Part shown: one piece after another, positions 7,133 through 16,117 of the stretch
Numbering within the stretch: position 1 is the first letter of the stretch
How the letters are laid out: each line of letters begins with the position of its first letter
Assembly (NCBI GenBank): GCA_017935365.1
Contig: JAGBHT010000032.1
Coordinates: forward strand, 1-64,000
Source: Ruminiclostridium sp.
GTDB taxonomy: Bacteria; Bacillota; Clostridia; Oscillospirales; Ruminococcaceae
Direction: 5' to 3'
DNA length: 64,000 nt
Translations under genes and position numbers: made by a program
Notes under the pieces: model-generated
Told to the model about the DNA's origin: nothing
The model's input: the letters and a program-made list of their open reading frames with translations, nothing else
Database searches by the model: none

Positions 7133-8659
7133 TCAGGCTATTCCGTAAAATTCACGCAGAATATACGGATACAGCGCAGGTAACTCCGACGGCAAAATTC
7201 CGCTCATGCTTCTGTCGCGTGCCGCATACTGTGCGGACAGTCCGAAAAGATATGCGCCCAGCCGCACGGCATTCTTTATTTCAATACCCTGTGCCAGCAG
7301 TCCGCCTATCGTTCCGGCAAGCGTATCTCCGCTTCCGCCTTTTGCCAAAGCCGCGTTACCGCTCATATTAACGGCTGTGAAGCCGTCCGGGGTGGCATAT
7401 ACCGAATATGCGTCCTTAAGCAGAACGTGTACGCCGTATTTTTTTGCAAAGTCCTTTGCCGCACTCAGCTTGTTTCGCAGGATATATGCGGTATCAAGTC
7501 CGCTGAGGCGGCTGAACTCCTTTATGTGAGGAGTGAGTATGAGCCTGTCGGTGTTGTCCCTCAGCTCATTTATATGCGGAGCAAGAGAATTTATGCCGTC
7601 TGCGTCAATTACTATGGGGCAGTCGGTATTTTCGATAAGACTTCTGAGCAGTCGGTAGGTTTCATCGCTGTTTCCGACACCGCAACCGAAAAGTATTGCC
7701 GAGGCGGTCTGTGCGTTTTTGCACAGCTTGTCGGCGCAGTCCGAGGTAAGCGTTTTACTGCCGAGCGGCAGATAGATGCACTCGTGCAGGGTATTCGCAA
7801 CACTTGACGTAACTTCGCTTACGGACGCTAATGTGACAAGTCCGGCGCCTGTCCTGAGTGCGGCGTTGGTCGACATCCAGGCGGCACCGATACAGTTTTC
7901 ACTGCCCGATACATTAAGCAGTCTGCCGAATGTTCCCTTATGGGTGATACGACTGCGGTTTACAAAATAAGACGCTAAAGAATCGCCGTTAAGCTCTGCG
8001 TCATACTCTGTGTAACAGCTTTCGGAAATTCCTATATCAAGCAGGACAATATCGCCTGAGTATTCACTGCAAGGAACGTAAAGCTGACCTGTCTTTACCG
8101 CACCGAGTGCAAAGGTCATATCGGCACGGAAAGAGTATTCATCGGCGCTGCCGTCATTTGCGTTACAACCTGAGGCAATGTCGGCGGAAAAGCGCAGAGC
8201 CGCACTCTCGTTGCAGTATGAGAAAAGTCGTCTTATATCGGGGTGAAGTTCGCCATGAAAGCCTGTGCCGTATACGCAGTCGGCAATGATACCGCAGGAG
8301 GCTATCTCGGACAAAACTTTTTCCGGTTCATCGGGATAACTCAGAACGGCTTCGTAATCGGATTTATACTCGTTATAGCAGTCTATGGCAAGGTCAGTTT
8401 TGGGAGCGGATCCTGCCATGATTATAACCGGTGAAAAACCGCGCTTACGCAGGTTGTGGGCAAGCGCAAAGCCGTCACCGCCGTTGTTTCCGCTTCCGAC
8501 AAGCACAGCGGCACGGCAGGGCTTTGCTATACGGGAGATATGAAGAGCGATAGCAGAGCCGACATTACGCATAAGTACGGCGCAGGATGTGCCTTTTTCC
8601 TCGCACATTGCTTCGGCTTTTTTCATCCCGGCGGGTGTTACTACGAATTGTTTTGACAT
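7133..8659 (-). CDS. nnr: bifunctional NAD(P)HX epimerase / ADP-dependent dehydratase
   Basis: The N-terminal YjeF epimerase domain (residues about 1-215) carries the GSGNNGGDGFALA phosphate-binding motif and interconverts R and S forms of hydrated NAD(P)H. The C-terminal ribokinase-like domain (about 225-500) carries AKGGSGDTLAGTIGGLLAQG with the catalytic Asp, and dehydrates S-NAD(P)HX using ADP. The 508-residue length and domain order are as in Escherichia coli YjeF/Nnr. It repairs damaged nicotinamide cofactors in the cytoplasm. A terminator separates it from the permease gene upstream. Confidence 0.93.
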   Translation of the reverse strand: MSKQFVVTPAGMKKAEAMCEEKGTSCAVLMRNVGSAIALHISRIAKPCRAAVLVGSGNNGGDGFALAHNLRKRGFSPVIIMAGSAPKTDLAIDCYNEYKSDYEAVLSYPDEPEKVLSEIASCGIIADCVYGTGFHGELHPDIRRLFSYCNESAALRFSADIASGCNANDGSADEYSFRADMTFALGAVKTGQLYVPCSEYSGDIVLLDIGISESCYTEYDAELNGDSLASYFVNRSRITHKGTFGRLLNVSGSENCIGAAWMSTNAALRTGAGLVTLASVSEVTSSVANTLHECIYLPLGSKTLTSDCADKLCKNAQTASAILFGCGVGNSDETYRLLRSLIENTDCPIVIDADGINSLAPHINELRDNTDRLILTPHIKEFSRLSGLDTAYILRNKLSAAKDFAKKYGVHVLLKDAYSVYATPDGFTAVNMSGNAALAKGGSGDTLAGTIGGLLAQGIEIKNAVRLGAYLFGLSAQYAARDRSMSGILPSELPALYPYILREFYGIA

Positions 8660-8677
8660 ACAGATTTCCTTTCAGAA

Positions 8678-8709
8678 AATGGCAGGTGAGAATATACCTA
8701 CCTGCCATT
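8678..8709 (-). terminator. rho-independent terminator
   Basis: A perfect 10-bp stem AATGGCAGGT / ACCTGCCATT lies 35 bases beyond the AI-2E permease stop; on the minus strand it is followed by TTTTC. Confidence 0.7.
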
Positions 8710-8742
8710 GTGATATACCGGCAGTCTGTACCGGTATCAGAT

Positions 8743-10146
8743 TCAGTTGTTTTTGTTATCGTCGTTTTTATTTTCTGACTTTTTATCCTTGACGAACATC
8801 TTTTTGATATCCTTGAGCTCATGCTTTTCCTTTGCTTTTTTCATATACGGCGGGTGAGGAAAATACACCGGCTCGTTTGTTTCTGCGTCAATATGATGAA
8901 TATCGCGGTAATCGTTGGAATCGGACGGCAGATCTTTGCTTTCAAGACGGTTTTTCACCCTGTTCTTTGTAAAGCTGTAGACAACGGCGAACAGCGGTAT
9001 ACCGATGATAAGTCCGACAAAGCCGAACAGTCCCTGACCGACAAGCATACCGAAGATTACCCAGAAGCTCGAAAGGCCTGTTGAGTCGCCGATGATCTTG
9101 GGGGCGAGGACGTTACCGTCAACGTTCTGGATTATTACGACCATAATTGTGAAGTAGATACACTGGATAGGGTCAACGAGGACGAGCAGAAGCATACACG
9201 GAATGTAGCCTATGAACGGTCCGAAATACGGGATAATGCAGGTTATACCCATTATAACGCCGCAGAGTACCGCGTAAGGCATATTGAATATGCTCATAAG
9301 CAGAACGTAAACCATACCGATAATAAAGCTGTCGAGTATCTTACCTGTAATAAACTGACCGAATGATTTATTGACCTCACGGGTGCTGTTTATTATCTTG
9401 GTTGCAACCTTTGGCTTGAACAGGCAGTACAGCGCTTTTTTGAACTGAGCGGCGAAAAGCTCCTTGCTGTTAAGAAAGTAGATAGCGATCACAAAGCCGA
9501 GCAGAAGATTCATGAACACGCTGATGATGTTCATAACGTTTGATGAAATAAGGTTCCAGATATTGTTCATCTGGGGAAGAAGCTCGGTTGACAGCCAGCT
9601 GTTGAGCATATCGGAAATTCCGCCTGTAAACTGGAGGACATAAGCCTCGACTTCGGGATAATTTCTCAGTGTCTGAGATACCCAGTCACTGACCTGTGTG
9701 ACATAGGTAGGCATATTGTTTACAAGCATTGTGATAGTGTCTATCAGCTGAGGGAGCAGTACCCAGATTATGCCTGTCACCACAAGCAGGGCGAGTATCA
9801 TGGTGATCGTCACGCTCATGACCCTTGCGACCTTGCGGACGGGGAAGGTCTTTGGCGGCGGTTCTTCGCCGGGGTGCTCACGCTCAAATTTTTCACGCTT
9901 TTTATCCTGTACTGTGTAGAACAGTCTGCGCAGGCACGGCTTTTCAATGAAAGTCGCTATCGGGCAGAGGATATAGGCTATGACAAAACCGTAAAGTACG
10001 GGCGTAAGTATAGCGAGGAACGAGAATATATTATCAAGGATCTCCTTTATCTGTGACAGACCGAGGAAAAATACGATAGCGGCGGCGATAACGAGGAATG
10101 CGGTCACTCCCCAGTAGAGATATTTTTTATCCCATTTGAAGTTCAT
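8743..10146 (-). CDS. AI-2E / PerM-family membrane transporter
   Basis: The 467-residue protein has seven to eight hydrophobic segments and the family hallmark near the C-terminus (GNVLAPKIIGDSTGLSSFWV, then GLFGFVGLIIGIPLFAVVYS). It begins at the ATG of MNFKWDKKYLYW (10146), preceded by AAAGGTG. The in-frame extension further upstream has no ribosome site. A charged C-terminal tail of about 90 residues is rich in Lys/Asp. Members range from autoinducer-2 exporters to Na+/H+ antiporters, so the substrate is not assigned. Confidence 0.88.
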   Translation of the reverse strand: MNFKWDKKYLYWGVTAFLVIAAAIVFFLGLSQIKEILDNIFSFLAILTPVLYGFVIAYILCPIATFIEKPCLRRLFYTVQDKKREKFEREHPGEEPPPKTFPVRKVARVMSVTITMILALLVVTGIIWVLLPQLIDTITMLVNNMPTYVTQVSDWVSQTLRNYPEVEAYVLQFTGGISDMLNSWLSTELLPQMNNIWNLISSNVMNIISVFMNLLLGFVIAIYFLNSKELFAAQFKKALYCLFKPKVATKIINSTREVNKSFGQFITGKILDSFIIGMVYVLLMSIFNMPYAVLCGVIMGITCIIPYFGPFIGYIPCMLLLVLVDPIQCIYFTIMVVIIQNVDGNVLAPKIIGDSTGLSSFWVIFGMLVGQGLFGFVGLIIGIPLFAVVYSFTKNRVKNRLESKDLPSDSNDYRDIHHIDAETNEPVYFPHPPYMKKAKEKHELKDIKKMFVKDKKSENKNDDNKNN

Positions 10147-10341
10147 TACATCACACCTTTGAATTAATATGGAAGTTACTGCTTTTATTATAGAATTATC
10201 GGCGGAAGTTGTCAAGGGTATGCGGGAGAAAGCGTGAATTATGAATGCGGATATTGAAAAATAAAACCGGAACAGTTTGCGGTTAGATAAATTCGTCAAT
10301 TTTCGCAGTTCCGGTGGGCTTATTTTTGCGCTATAAAAGAC

Positions 10342-10370
10342 TTGACAAGCGGCAGGGATAAAGGTATAAT
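10342..10370 (+). promoter_or_regulatory. perfect sigma-A promoter of guaB
   Basis: TTGACA (10342-10347) and TATAAT (10365-10370) are both full consensus with a 17-base spacer. The predicted start is near 10377, which leaves an untranslated leader of about 170 bases. The remainder of 10147-10341 shows nothing else of note. Confidence 0.9.
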
Positions 10371-10376
10371 TAATTT

Positions 10377-10547
10377 AATAGTAAACGTCTGCTGTAGGGT
10401 GTATTTTATCCGCATCAGACTTGATTTTTAACCGCATACACGGAATACTCTGAGGCAATCATCATTTAATCAAGGTTAAAGTACGTTTGCCTCAAAGTTA
10501 TTCCGGGATTGCGTTGCACAAAGGTGCAGGAAAGGAAAGGAAAAACT
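10377..10547 (+). promoter_or_regulatory. structured 5' leader of guaB, class unknown
   Basis: The leader contains a first stem based on GTCTG/CAGAC (about 10387-10419). A long second hairpin spans 10441-10505: CGGAATA pairs with TATTCCG and TGAGGCAA with TTGCCTCA around a 28-base loop. A ribosome site (AGGAAAGGAAA) follows. I find neither the purine riboswitch core nor a PRPP/ykkC core. There is no T run after the hairpin, so if it is regulatory it would act on translation or RNA stability. Confidence 0.5.
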
Positions 10548-12056
10548 ATGGCTTTTATTTACTCTGAGCCCTCACACACATTCGGCGAGTATCTTCTCGT
10601 ACCGGGTTATTCATCATCAAAGTGCATACCTGCAAATGTATCACTGCGTACACCCGTTGTTAAGTTTAGGAAGGGCGAGGAAAGCTCTATCTATATGAAC
10701 ATTCCTCTGGTATCGGCTATCATGCAGTCCGTATCCGATGATAAGATGGCGGTTGCTCTTGCAAAAGAGGGCGGCATTTCTTTCATTTACGGCTCACAGT
10801 CAATCGAAGATGAAGCCGCTATGGTAGCAAGAGTAAAGAGCTACAAGGCAGGTTATGTTAAGAGCGACTCAAACCTTGCTCCTGATATGACACTTGCAGA
10901 TGTTCTTGCACTCAAGGCTAAGACAGGTCACTCAACAATGCCCGTTACAAGCGACGGCACAGAAAGCGGCAAGCTGTTAGGTATCGTAACAAGCCGTGAC
11001 TACAGAGTATCAAGAATGACTACAGATACCAAGGTATCTACATTCATGACCCCTCTCGAAAAGCTCATCACTGCTCCCGCAAGCACAACGCTCAAGGAAG
11101 CAAACGATATAATCTGGGAGCACAAGCTCAACTCGCTCCCCATAGTTGATGACAACGGCGTACTTATGTACTTCGTATTCAGAAAGGACTATGAACAGCA
11201 CAAGGAAAACAAGAACGAACTTCTCGACAGCAAGAAGCGTTACATAGTTGGCGCAGGTATAAACACCAGAGATTATGCCGAGCGTGTTCCTGCTCTCGTA
11301 AATGCAGGCGCTGACGTTCTTTGTATCGACAGCTCAGAGGGTTACTCAGAGTGGCAGAAGCTGACTATCGACTGGATCCGTGCAAACTATGGCGACAGCG
11401 TTAAGGTCGGCGCAGGTAACGTTGTCGATAAGGAAGGATTCCGTTTCCTCGCTGACTGCGGCGCTGACTTTATTAAGGTAGGTATCGGCGGCGGTTCTAT
11501 CTGCATTACCCGTGAGCAGAAGGGTATAGGCAGAGGACAGGCTACAGCTCTTATCGAAGTATGCGAAGAGCGTGACAGATACTTTGAGGAAACAGGCGTA
11601 TATATTCCTGTATGCTCGGACGGCGGTATTGTTCACGATTACCATATGACGCTTGCTCTTGCAATGGGCGCAGACTTCATGATGCTCGGCAGATACTTCT
11701 CACGTTTCGATGAATCTCCCACAAACAAGCTGTTCGTTAACGGCAGTTATGTTAAGGAATACTGGGGCGAAGGTTCCAACCGTGCAAGAAACTGGCAGAG
11801 ATATGATATGGGCGGCGACAAGAAGCTCTCGTTTGAAGAGGGCGTTGACAGCTATGTTCCTTATGCAGGTAGCTTAAAGGACAATGTTACACGTTCACTG
11901 TCAAAGGTGCGTTCAACAATGTGCAACTGCGGTTGTCTTAACATCCCCGACTTCCAGAAGAACGCCAAGCTCACTCTTGTTTCTTCTACAAGTATTGTTG
12001 AGGGTGGCTCACACGACGTTATCCTCAAGGAAAACCGCGGCGCTCGCAGCGAATAA
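10548..12056 (+). CDS. guaB: inosine-5'-monophosphate dehydrogenase, divergent clade
   Basis: This cytoplasmic enzyme oxidises IMP to XMP with NAD+, the first committed step to GMP. The catalytic loop [10 protein letters not shown] contains the active Cys, and the phosphate-binding DGGI and GADFMMLG segments are present. CBS domains occupy about residues 105-225. The start is the ATG of MAFIYSEP after GGAAAGGAAA. Two departures from textbook enzymes are visible: GIGRGQATA replaces the usual GxGxPQ-type segment after the catalytic loop, and the mobile flap reads [17 protein letters not shown] reductase is unlikely because CBS domains and the 502-residue length fit IMPDH. Confidence 0.9.
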   Translation: MAFIYSEPSHTFGEYLLVPGYSSSKCIPANVSLRTPVVKFRKGEESSIYMNIPLVSAIMQSVSDDKMAVALAKEGGISFIYGSQSIEDEAAMVARVKSYKAGYVKSDSNLAPDMTLADVLALKAKTGHSTMPVTSDGTESGKLLGIVTSRDYRVSRMTTDTKVSTFMTPLEKLITAPASTTLKEANDIIWEHKLNSLPIVDDNGVLMYFVFRKDYEQHKENKNELLDSKKRYIVGAGINTRDYAERVPALVNAGADVLCIDSSEGYSEWQKLTIDWIRANYGDSVKVGAGNVVDKEGFRFLADCGADFIKVGIGGGSICITREQKGIGRGQATALIEVCEERDRYFEETGVYIPVCSDGGIVHDYHMTLALAMGADFMMLGRYFSRFDESPTNKLFVNGSYVKEYWGEGSNRARNWQRYDMGGDKKLSFEEGVDSYVPYAGSLKDNVTRSLSKVRSTMCNCGCLNIPDFQKNAKLTLVSSTSIVEGGSHDVILKENRGARSE

Positions 12057-12058
12057 GT

Positions 12059-12210
12059 GCGGTCGTTTTGGTTGCCGCGTCCTTGCTTCGTCAGCCATTT
12101 GTGCCGTTGCATCGTGCAACGGCTTTGTGTGGCTGACTTTATGCATCCTTGCATAGCAACTTAGTTTCGACCGCTGACAAGCATCCGTGCTTGGTGCCCG
12201 TGGGGCACGG
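12059..12210 (-). repeat. hairpin cluster, dispersed repeat family R1, copy 2
   Basis: This is the reverse orientation of the element at 1-180. The outer stem GTCAGCCA (12090-12097) / TGGCTGAC (12130-12137) is identical. The inner stem read on the minus strand is CCGTTGCA-CGA-TGCAACGG (12104-12122), differing from copy 1 by paired changes. Further small hairpins follow: ATGCA-TCCT-TGCAT, CAAGCA-TCCG-TGCTTG, GTGCCC-GTG-GGGCAC. Confidence 0.7.
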
Positions 12211-12290
12211 CAAATTCGCCTTTCTGACTGTTGCCGACAGGCGACAGGTACGTTATCGGCGGTGACAATGTGTTACTGCATACTCAGAAA
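12211..12290 (-). repeat. dispersed repeat family R2, copy 3
   Basis: Read on the minus strand it matches 6458-6537: GCAGTAACACATTGTCACCGC, then a TAACG step, an ACAGTCAGAA segment and GGCGAATTTG. It lies directly beside the R1 copy and before the guaB terminator. Confidence 0.55.
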
Positions 12291-12295
12291 TAATT

Positions 12296-12337
12296 AAAAG
12301 GATACTGCAAATGCTTTAAGTTTGCGGTATCCTTTTT
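12296..12337 (+). terminator. terminator downstream of guaB
   Basis: The long stem AAAAGGATACTGCAAA / TTTGCGGTATCCTTTTT ends in a T run. It lies 240 bases after the guaB stop, beyond the R1 and R2 repeats, so those repeats would be part of the guaB transcript. Confidence 0.8.
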
Positions 12338-12388
12338 GCATATAAGCAATAAATCTCATTACAGCGCATTTCCGATAAGGTAGTAATT

Positions 12389-12823
12389 CAGATATATTGC
12401 CAGCAACGCTGAAAACAGTTTTTATATCGATAAGTTGTTAATAATTTCGTGAGTATATCGGTGCAACTGCACTATCACCGAAACTTCCCAAAAACGCACT
12501 ATCCTGAGATATCTGTACAGTCCCCCCGGGTCGAACAGAGCGGAGCGTCCCGCTTATGACGGGATTTGAAACGCACTCGATTGTGTGTCTTATCGCTAAC
12601 ACCCCTTTATGGCAGAAGAGAAGAGAGGTCAGGAAAGAGGGAGCCACGAGGGAGAAAACCTAAGGGGAGAGGGGAAAGCGCCTTTGGAGCGCCTTCCTCT
12701 CTTCCCTTGGGTTGTCTCCCTCGTTAATAGTAGCAACGTTATCGAATAGAATAGCGAACCCGAGAAGTGCTATCCTACAAACAGCACTATCGGTAGCCTG
12801 CTATCATAGCAAAAACATCAAAC
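12389..12823 (+). repeat. large dispersed repeat R3, copy A
   Basis: This intergenic unit of about 435 bp is non-coding. The left end is GATATATTGCCAGCAACGCTG, followed by a TAATAATTTCGTGAG block. The right end is GAATAGCGAACCCGAGAAG, a CTATC step and AAAACATCAAAC. The centre is a long imperfect palindrome between GAGGGAGAAAACC and GGTTGTCTCCCTC. Related units are at 15588-16016 (minus), 23612-24037 (plus) and a left-end fragment at 23201-23278. No transposase frame or target duplication could be identified by eye. Confidence 0.75.
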
Positions 12824-12867
12824 AAACGACATTTTGTAAAACCGCCCCCTGTTGTCTAACACATCAA

Positions 12868-12896
12868 AAAACCGCTGTGAACCCCACAGCGGTTTT
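12868..12896 (-). terminator. terminator of the EAL-domain gene
   Basis: The stem AAAACCGCTGTG / CACAGCGGTTTT sits just past the stop of the diguanylate phosphodiesterase gene. Confidence 0.85.
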
Positions 12897-12907
12897 AATA
12901 TCATTAT

Positions 12908-14551
12908 TTACTTCTCATAAACCGGGCTTTCAAGCCTTGACGCAAACTCCGATTCGGGCAGGGGCTTATCGAAATAGTAACCCTGTATAATGTTACAGCC
13001 CATATCTTTGAGATTTTCTACTATCGTCTTATCTTCAACGCCCTCGCATACGGTCGTCATACTCAGTTCTTTCGCCATATGCAGAACATTTTCAAGTACT
13101 ACCTGTCCTCGTGTATCATCATTTGAGCCGGCGAGCGACTTGTCAAGTTTCAGTATATCAAAGTCGAGGTCTTTCAGCAGAGCAAGCGAAGAATATCCTG
13201 TTCCGAAGTCGTCCATCGAAACCATAAGTCCGTAGCTCTTGAGGTCGATTATCGCCTGCTTTATAGCGTTGAAATCGTCCGTATAAGCCGTTTCTGTAAA
13301 CTCAACTTCAAGGAAGTGGGGTTCGATACCGTAGCGGTTGATAACATTCATTATCTTTTCCGCAAGATGAGGAAAACGCAGGTGGATCTTTGAGAAGTTC
13401 ACCGATACCGGAACTATACGTTTTCCGCTTTCCTGCCACTGCTTTATCATAGCGCAGGTGTGTTCCAGTACGAACATATCAAGCTTCATTATCAGACCTG
13501 TACGTTCTGCTATCGGGATAAAGTCGGCAGGAGAGATGACCCTGCCGTCACGGTTCCACCTGATAAGCGCCTCAGCGCCTACAAGCGTCCTTGTATCAAT
13601 GCGTACTTTAGGCTGGTAGTAAACTATAAACTCGCCGTCGGCAAGCGCCTGCGGCATATCGCTTTCAAGCAGTGTGAGCTGTTGCTCCTTGGTGATCGTA
13701 TCAAGGTCGTAATAAACGTAATCCGTATCTGTACGGCGCTTGGCGACATCTATACAGGTTTCTGCACGGGCAAGTATTGTGTCAATATCGTCTGTGCTTC
13801 CGTCAAGTTCAACAATTCCCGCACGAAGAGCTATCTCATAAACCGTCTTTTCTTTTCCGTAGAAGAAGTTTACCGGTATCTTTGCAAAGCTCTTGATATG
13901 ATTCTTAAGGTGAGACTTCTTCACCATAAGGCAGAAGTTGTCACTGCCTGAACGGCTGCAGATCTCATCGCTATACATCATCTTGTTGAGGGCTTTTGCA
14001 TACTTTGTGATTATCTCGGTGGTAGCCTGATAGCCGAAAATGGTATTCAGTGTGTTACAGCCCTTGATATTAGCTCTTATCACCGCATAATCCGCAAGTA
14101 TACCGTTTTCCTTTACCTCTTCGATAAATGCACGGAAGCCCTTTGAATTGGGTATTCCGCTGTCGCGGTCGATGTGGTCTATAAGCTTTTCAACGTGAAT
14201 GTTGAGGGTGCAGGTACAGATTATTGTGAGAATATTGGCAATATGCTCAAAAAGCTGTTCCTGCTCGGCGCTCAGTGTTGTAAAATCAACATCGGTGTAG
14301 AACTCGTAGGTGTAACTACAGCTTGCGTTTTCACGATCGTATTTTTTGTTGTAGAGGGGAAAGATCTCGGTGTCTTTGTAAACAAGAGTTTCGCTGACTC
14401 TGCCGCCGTAGTTGAGCGTGCGTACTATTCTTGATATACGCATTGCTTTCGCCGCCGGTGCAAATTCAGTTATCTGCTGAAGATCATCGTATCGTTTTGT
14501 TGCGACCGCATCAATAGTATCGGACAGATACCTTCTGACATCGTCAAACAT
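12908..14551 (-). CDS. cyclic di-GMP phosphodiesterase with degenerate GGDEF and active-type EAL domain
   Basis: Residues about 130-290 are a GGDEF-like domain whose signature reads RSGSDNF, so it is not expected to make c-di-GMP. Residues about 300-545 are an EAL domain with the motif GAEALIRW, a conserved Glu in the EFTET strand, MDDFGTGYSSL, the KLDK lysine and CEGVED, i.e. the metal and catalytic residues are in place. The likely reaction is hydrolysis of c-di-GMP to pGpG. No membrane segment is visible. The start at 14551 is chosen because AAAGGAGG lies just upstream. It is monocistronic. Its presence implies c-di-GMP signalling, alongside cheV in this window. Confidence 0.92.
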   Translation of the reverse strand: MFDDVRRYLSDTIDAVATKRYDDLQQITEFAPAAKAMRISRIVRTLNYGGRVSETLVYKDTEIFPLYNKKYDRENASCSYTYEFYTDVDFTTLSAEQEQLFEHIANILTIICTCTLNIHVEKLIDHIDRDSGIPNSKGFRAFIEEVKENGILADYAVIRANIKGCNTLNTIFGYQATTEIITKYAKALNKMMYSDEICSRSGSDNFCLMVKKSHLKNHIKSFAKIPVNFFYGKEKTVYEIALRAGIVELDGSTDDIDTILARAETCIDVAKRRTDTDYVYYDLDTITKEQQLTLLESDMPQALADGEFIVYYQPKVRIDTRTLVGAEALIRWNRDGRVISPADFIPIAERTGLIMKLDMFVLEHTCAMIKQWQESGKRIVPVSVNFSKIHLRFPHLAEKIMNVINRYGIEPHFLEVEFTETAYTDDFNAIKQAIIDLKSYGLMVSMDDFGTGYSSLALLKDLDFDILKLDKSLAGSNDDTRGQVVLENVLHMAKELSMTTVCEGVEDKTIVENLKDMGCNIIQGYYFDKPLPESEFASRLESPVYEK

Positions 14552-14989
14552 ATTCCCGCCTCCTTTTCTTATTTCCATTTTCCATATAAGTTAATTTTAT
14601 CACATTTTATGACCGCCTGCAAGCACAAAAACCGTAAAAAGGTCAAAAAAAGCTCATAATTTCAAAATAATCGCAGAGTGTACAAAACCGCTTCCTAAAA
14701 GCTGTGCATTATCACAAGTAAGCTGTGTTTTATAATCGTTTACAGCACTGGTTCATACTGTATTTATGTGAGATTTAAGTAAAATTTGTAATTTAGCTTA
14801 CAACTTAATATTGATTAATTTATCATAAGTGATGTAGTTAACAAAGAATTTATGCGATAAAACGCAGATTTATCGTAAAAATCAGAAAATACCACTTGAA
14901 AACCTACTAAAAATATGGTATTATAGTATTTAGACGACGGACAGATCACAAACAGTTCAGATAAAACAGGACCAAGAAAGGACTACAAT
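14552..14989. other. intergenic space between divergent EAL and Rrf2 genes
   Basis: This AT-rich 440-base gap has no supported gene. It contains the Rrf2 promoter at its right end and presumably the EAL promoter at its left. I see no repeat of the R1-R3 families here. Confidence 0.6.
14896..14924 (+). promoter_or_regulatory. promoter of the Rrf2 regulator, with possible operator
   Basis: TTGAAA (14896-14901) and TATTAT (14919-14924) are spaced by 17 bases. The -10 lies in an imperfect palindrome of about 21 bases running from AAATA to TATTT (about 14911-14931). An Rrf2-type protein could bind there to autoregulate, but this is inference. Confidence 0.65.
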
Positions 14990-15427
14990 ATGAAAATATC
15001 GACAAAAGGACGTTATGTATTAAGAATGCTCATTGATCTTGCAGAGCACCAGGGCGACGGTTATATCCCGCTGAAAGAGATAGCTCAGCGGCAGGGAATA
15101 TCAAAGAAATATCTGGAGCAGATAGTGCCGATGCTGAACAAATCGGATATTCTGCGTACCAACCGCGGATTCCAGGGCGGTTATAGACTGGCAAAATCGC
15201 CTGAAAAGTACACTGTAGGCGACATATTAAGACTTACAGAGGGTTCGCTTGCACCGGTTGCGTGTCTTGACAGCGGAGTAGTCGAATGTGACAGAAGCGA
15301 ACATTGCGCAACGTTATCACTGTGGCAGGGACTTTATAAGGTTATAAACGAGTATCTTGACAGTGTTACATTACAAGATCTTATAGATAACGATAAGGAA
15401 AATGCTGCTGATGATTATGTGATATAA
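14990..15427 (+). CDS. Rrf2/IscR-family transcriptional regulator
   Basis: MKISTKGRYVLRMLIDLA is the classic Rrf2 opening. A winged helix follows at residues about 1-80 (ISKKYLEQIVPML, GFQGGYRLAKSPE). Three cysteines at about 92-106 (ACLDSGVVECDRSEHC) match the spacing of cluster ligands in IscR/CymR relatives that bind an Fe-S centre. No isc or suf genes are nearby, so the regulon is open; iron-sulphur or cysteine metabolism would be usual. It has its own promoter and terminator. Confidence 0.9.
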   Translation: MKISTKGRYVLRMLIDLAEHQGDGYIPLKEIAQRQGISKKYLEQIVPMLNKSDILRTNRGFQGGYRLAKSPEKYTVGDILRLTEGSLAPVACLDSGVVECDRSEHCATLSLWQGLYKVINEYLDSVTLQDLIDNDKENAADDYVI

Positions 15428-15444
15428 GGCAGATATTTTATTAT

Positions 15445-15472
15445 AGCCGTGGTGTTATGCCACGGCTTTTTT
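15445..15472 (+). terminator. terminator of the Rrf2 gene
   Basis: AGCCGTGG / CCACGGCT with a 7-base loop and a run of six T. Confidence 0.9.
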
Positions 15473-15511
15473 GCGGTTAAAATAATACGCAGTAAGGCGG
15501 AGAAAAACGAA

Positions 15512-15542
15512 AACGGCAGGTGTAGATTTTGTACCTGCCGTT
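15512..15542. terminator. hairpin, possible terminator
   Basis: A perfect 10-bp stem AACGGCAGGT / ACCTGCCGTT with a 11-base loop. Its sequence resembles the gpmI terminator at 16057-16086, and the R3 copy B lies between the two. Confidence 0.5.
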
Positions 15543-15587
15543 ATGCTTGTGAATAAATTTGGTATAGGATATTCTTTTTGTTATAAC

Positions 15588-16016
15588 GTTTTTATATTGA
15601 TAGCAAGCTACCGATAGTTCTCTTTGTCGGACAGCACTTCTCGGGTTCGCTATTCCATACGATGGTTCTTTACATTGGGGGTGGTGCAAACGATCCCTCA
15701 GTCTTGCGGCGGATAAAGATGATTTGATTTTAAGGGTGAAATTATTGCAAAGGTACACCGGCATCTGATAACAGAGCTTTGCCGCAAGCCAGCTCCCTTT
15801 AGCAAGGGAGCCAAGAATTGTGTTGGCAATAAACACACAATCGATTGCGTTTAAAAAGTCGCAATAAGCGGGACGCTCCGCTCTGTTCGACCCGGGGGAT
15901 TGTACAGATATCTCAGGATAGTACGTTTTTTGGAAGTTTCGGTGATAGTACAGTTGCGCTGATACACTCACGAAATTATTAACTCCCTGTCAGCACGGAA
16001 AGTGTTTTCAGCGATG
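15588..16016 (-). repeat. large dispersed repeat R3, copy B
   Basis: This is the reverse orientation of copy A. It shares both ends and the internal GGGACGCTCCGCTCTGTTCG segment (15870-15893), but has a different centre, around 15680-15830. It is non-coding. Confidence 0.75.
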
Positions 16017-16056
16017 TTTTCTGAATTTTCAAACCCGTAGAATTTTAACACGCAAA

Positions 16057-16086
16057 ACGGCAGATACGCTTTCGCATACCTGCCGT
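16057..16086 (-). terminator. terminator of the pgk-tpiA-gpmI operon
   Basis: On the minus strand ACGGCAGGTATGC pairs with GCGTATCTGCCGT around a GAAA loop and is followed by TTTTG. It lies 110 bases past the gpmI stop. Confidence 0.8.
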
Positions 16087-16117
16087 AATTCGTTTATAAA
16101 ATTCCGCTACCGTTTAT

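Noticed and set aside
8743..10299. Longer start for the AI-2E family permease at 10299
   Set aside because: The extra 51 residues are not hydrophobic in the family pattern and have no ribosome site, whereas ATG 10146 follows AAAGGTG.
10377..10547. Purine (guanine) or PRPP riboswitch ahead of guaB
   Set aside because: The conserved core stretches of these classes are not present in either the leader or the opposite strand.
12389..12823. R3 repeats as insertion sequences; short frames inside them as transposase remnants
   Set aside because: The frames inside are short, not shared between copies, and show no transposase motif. No target duplication could be seen.
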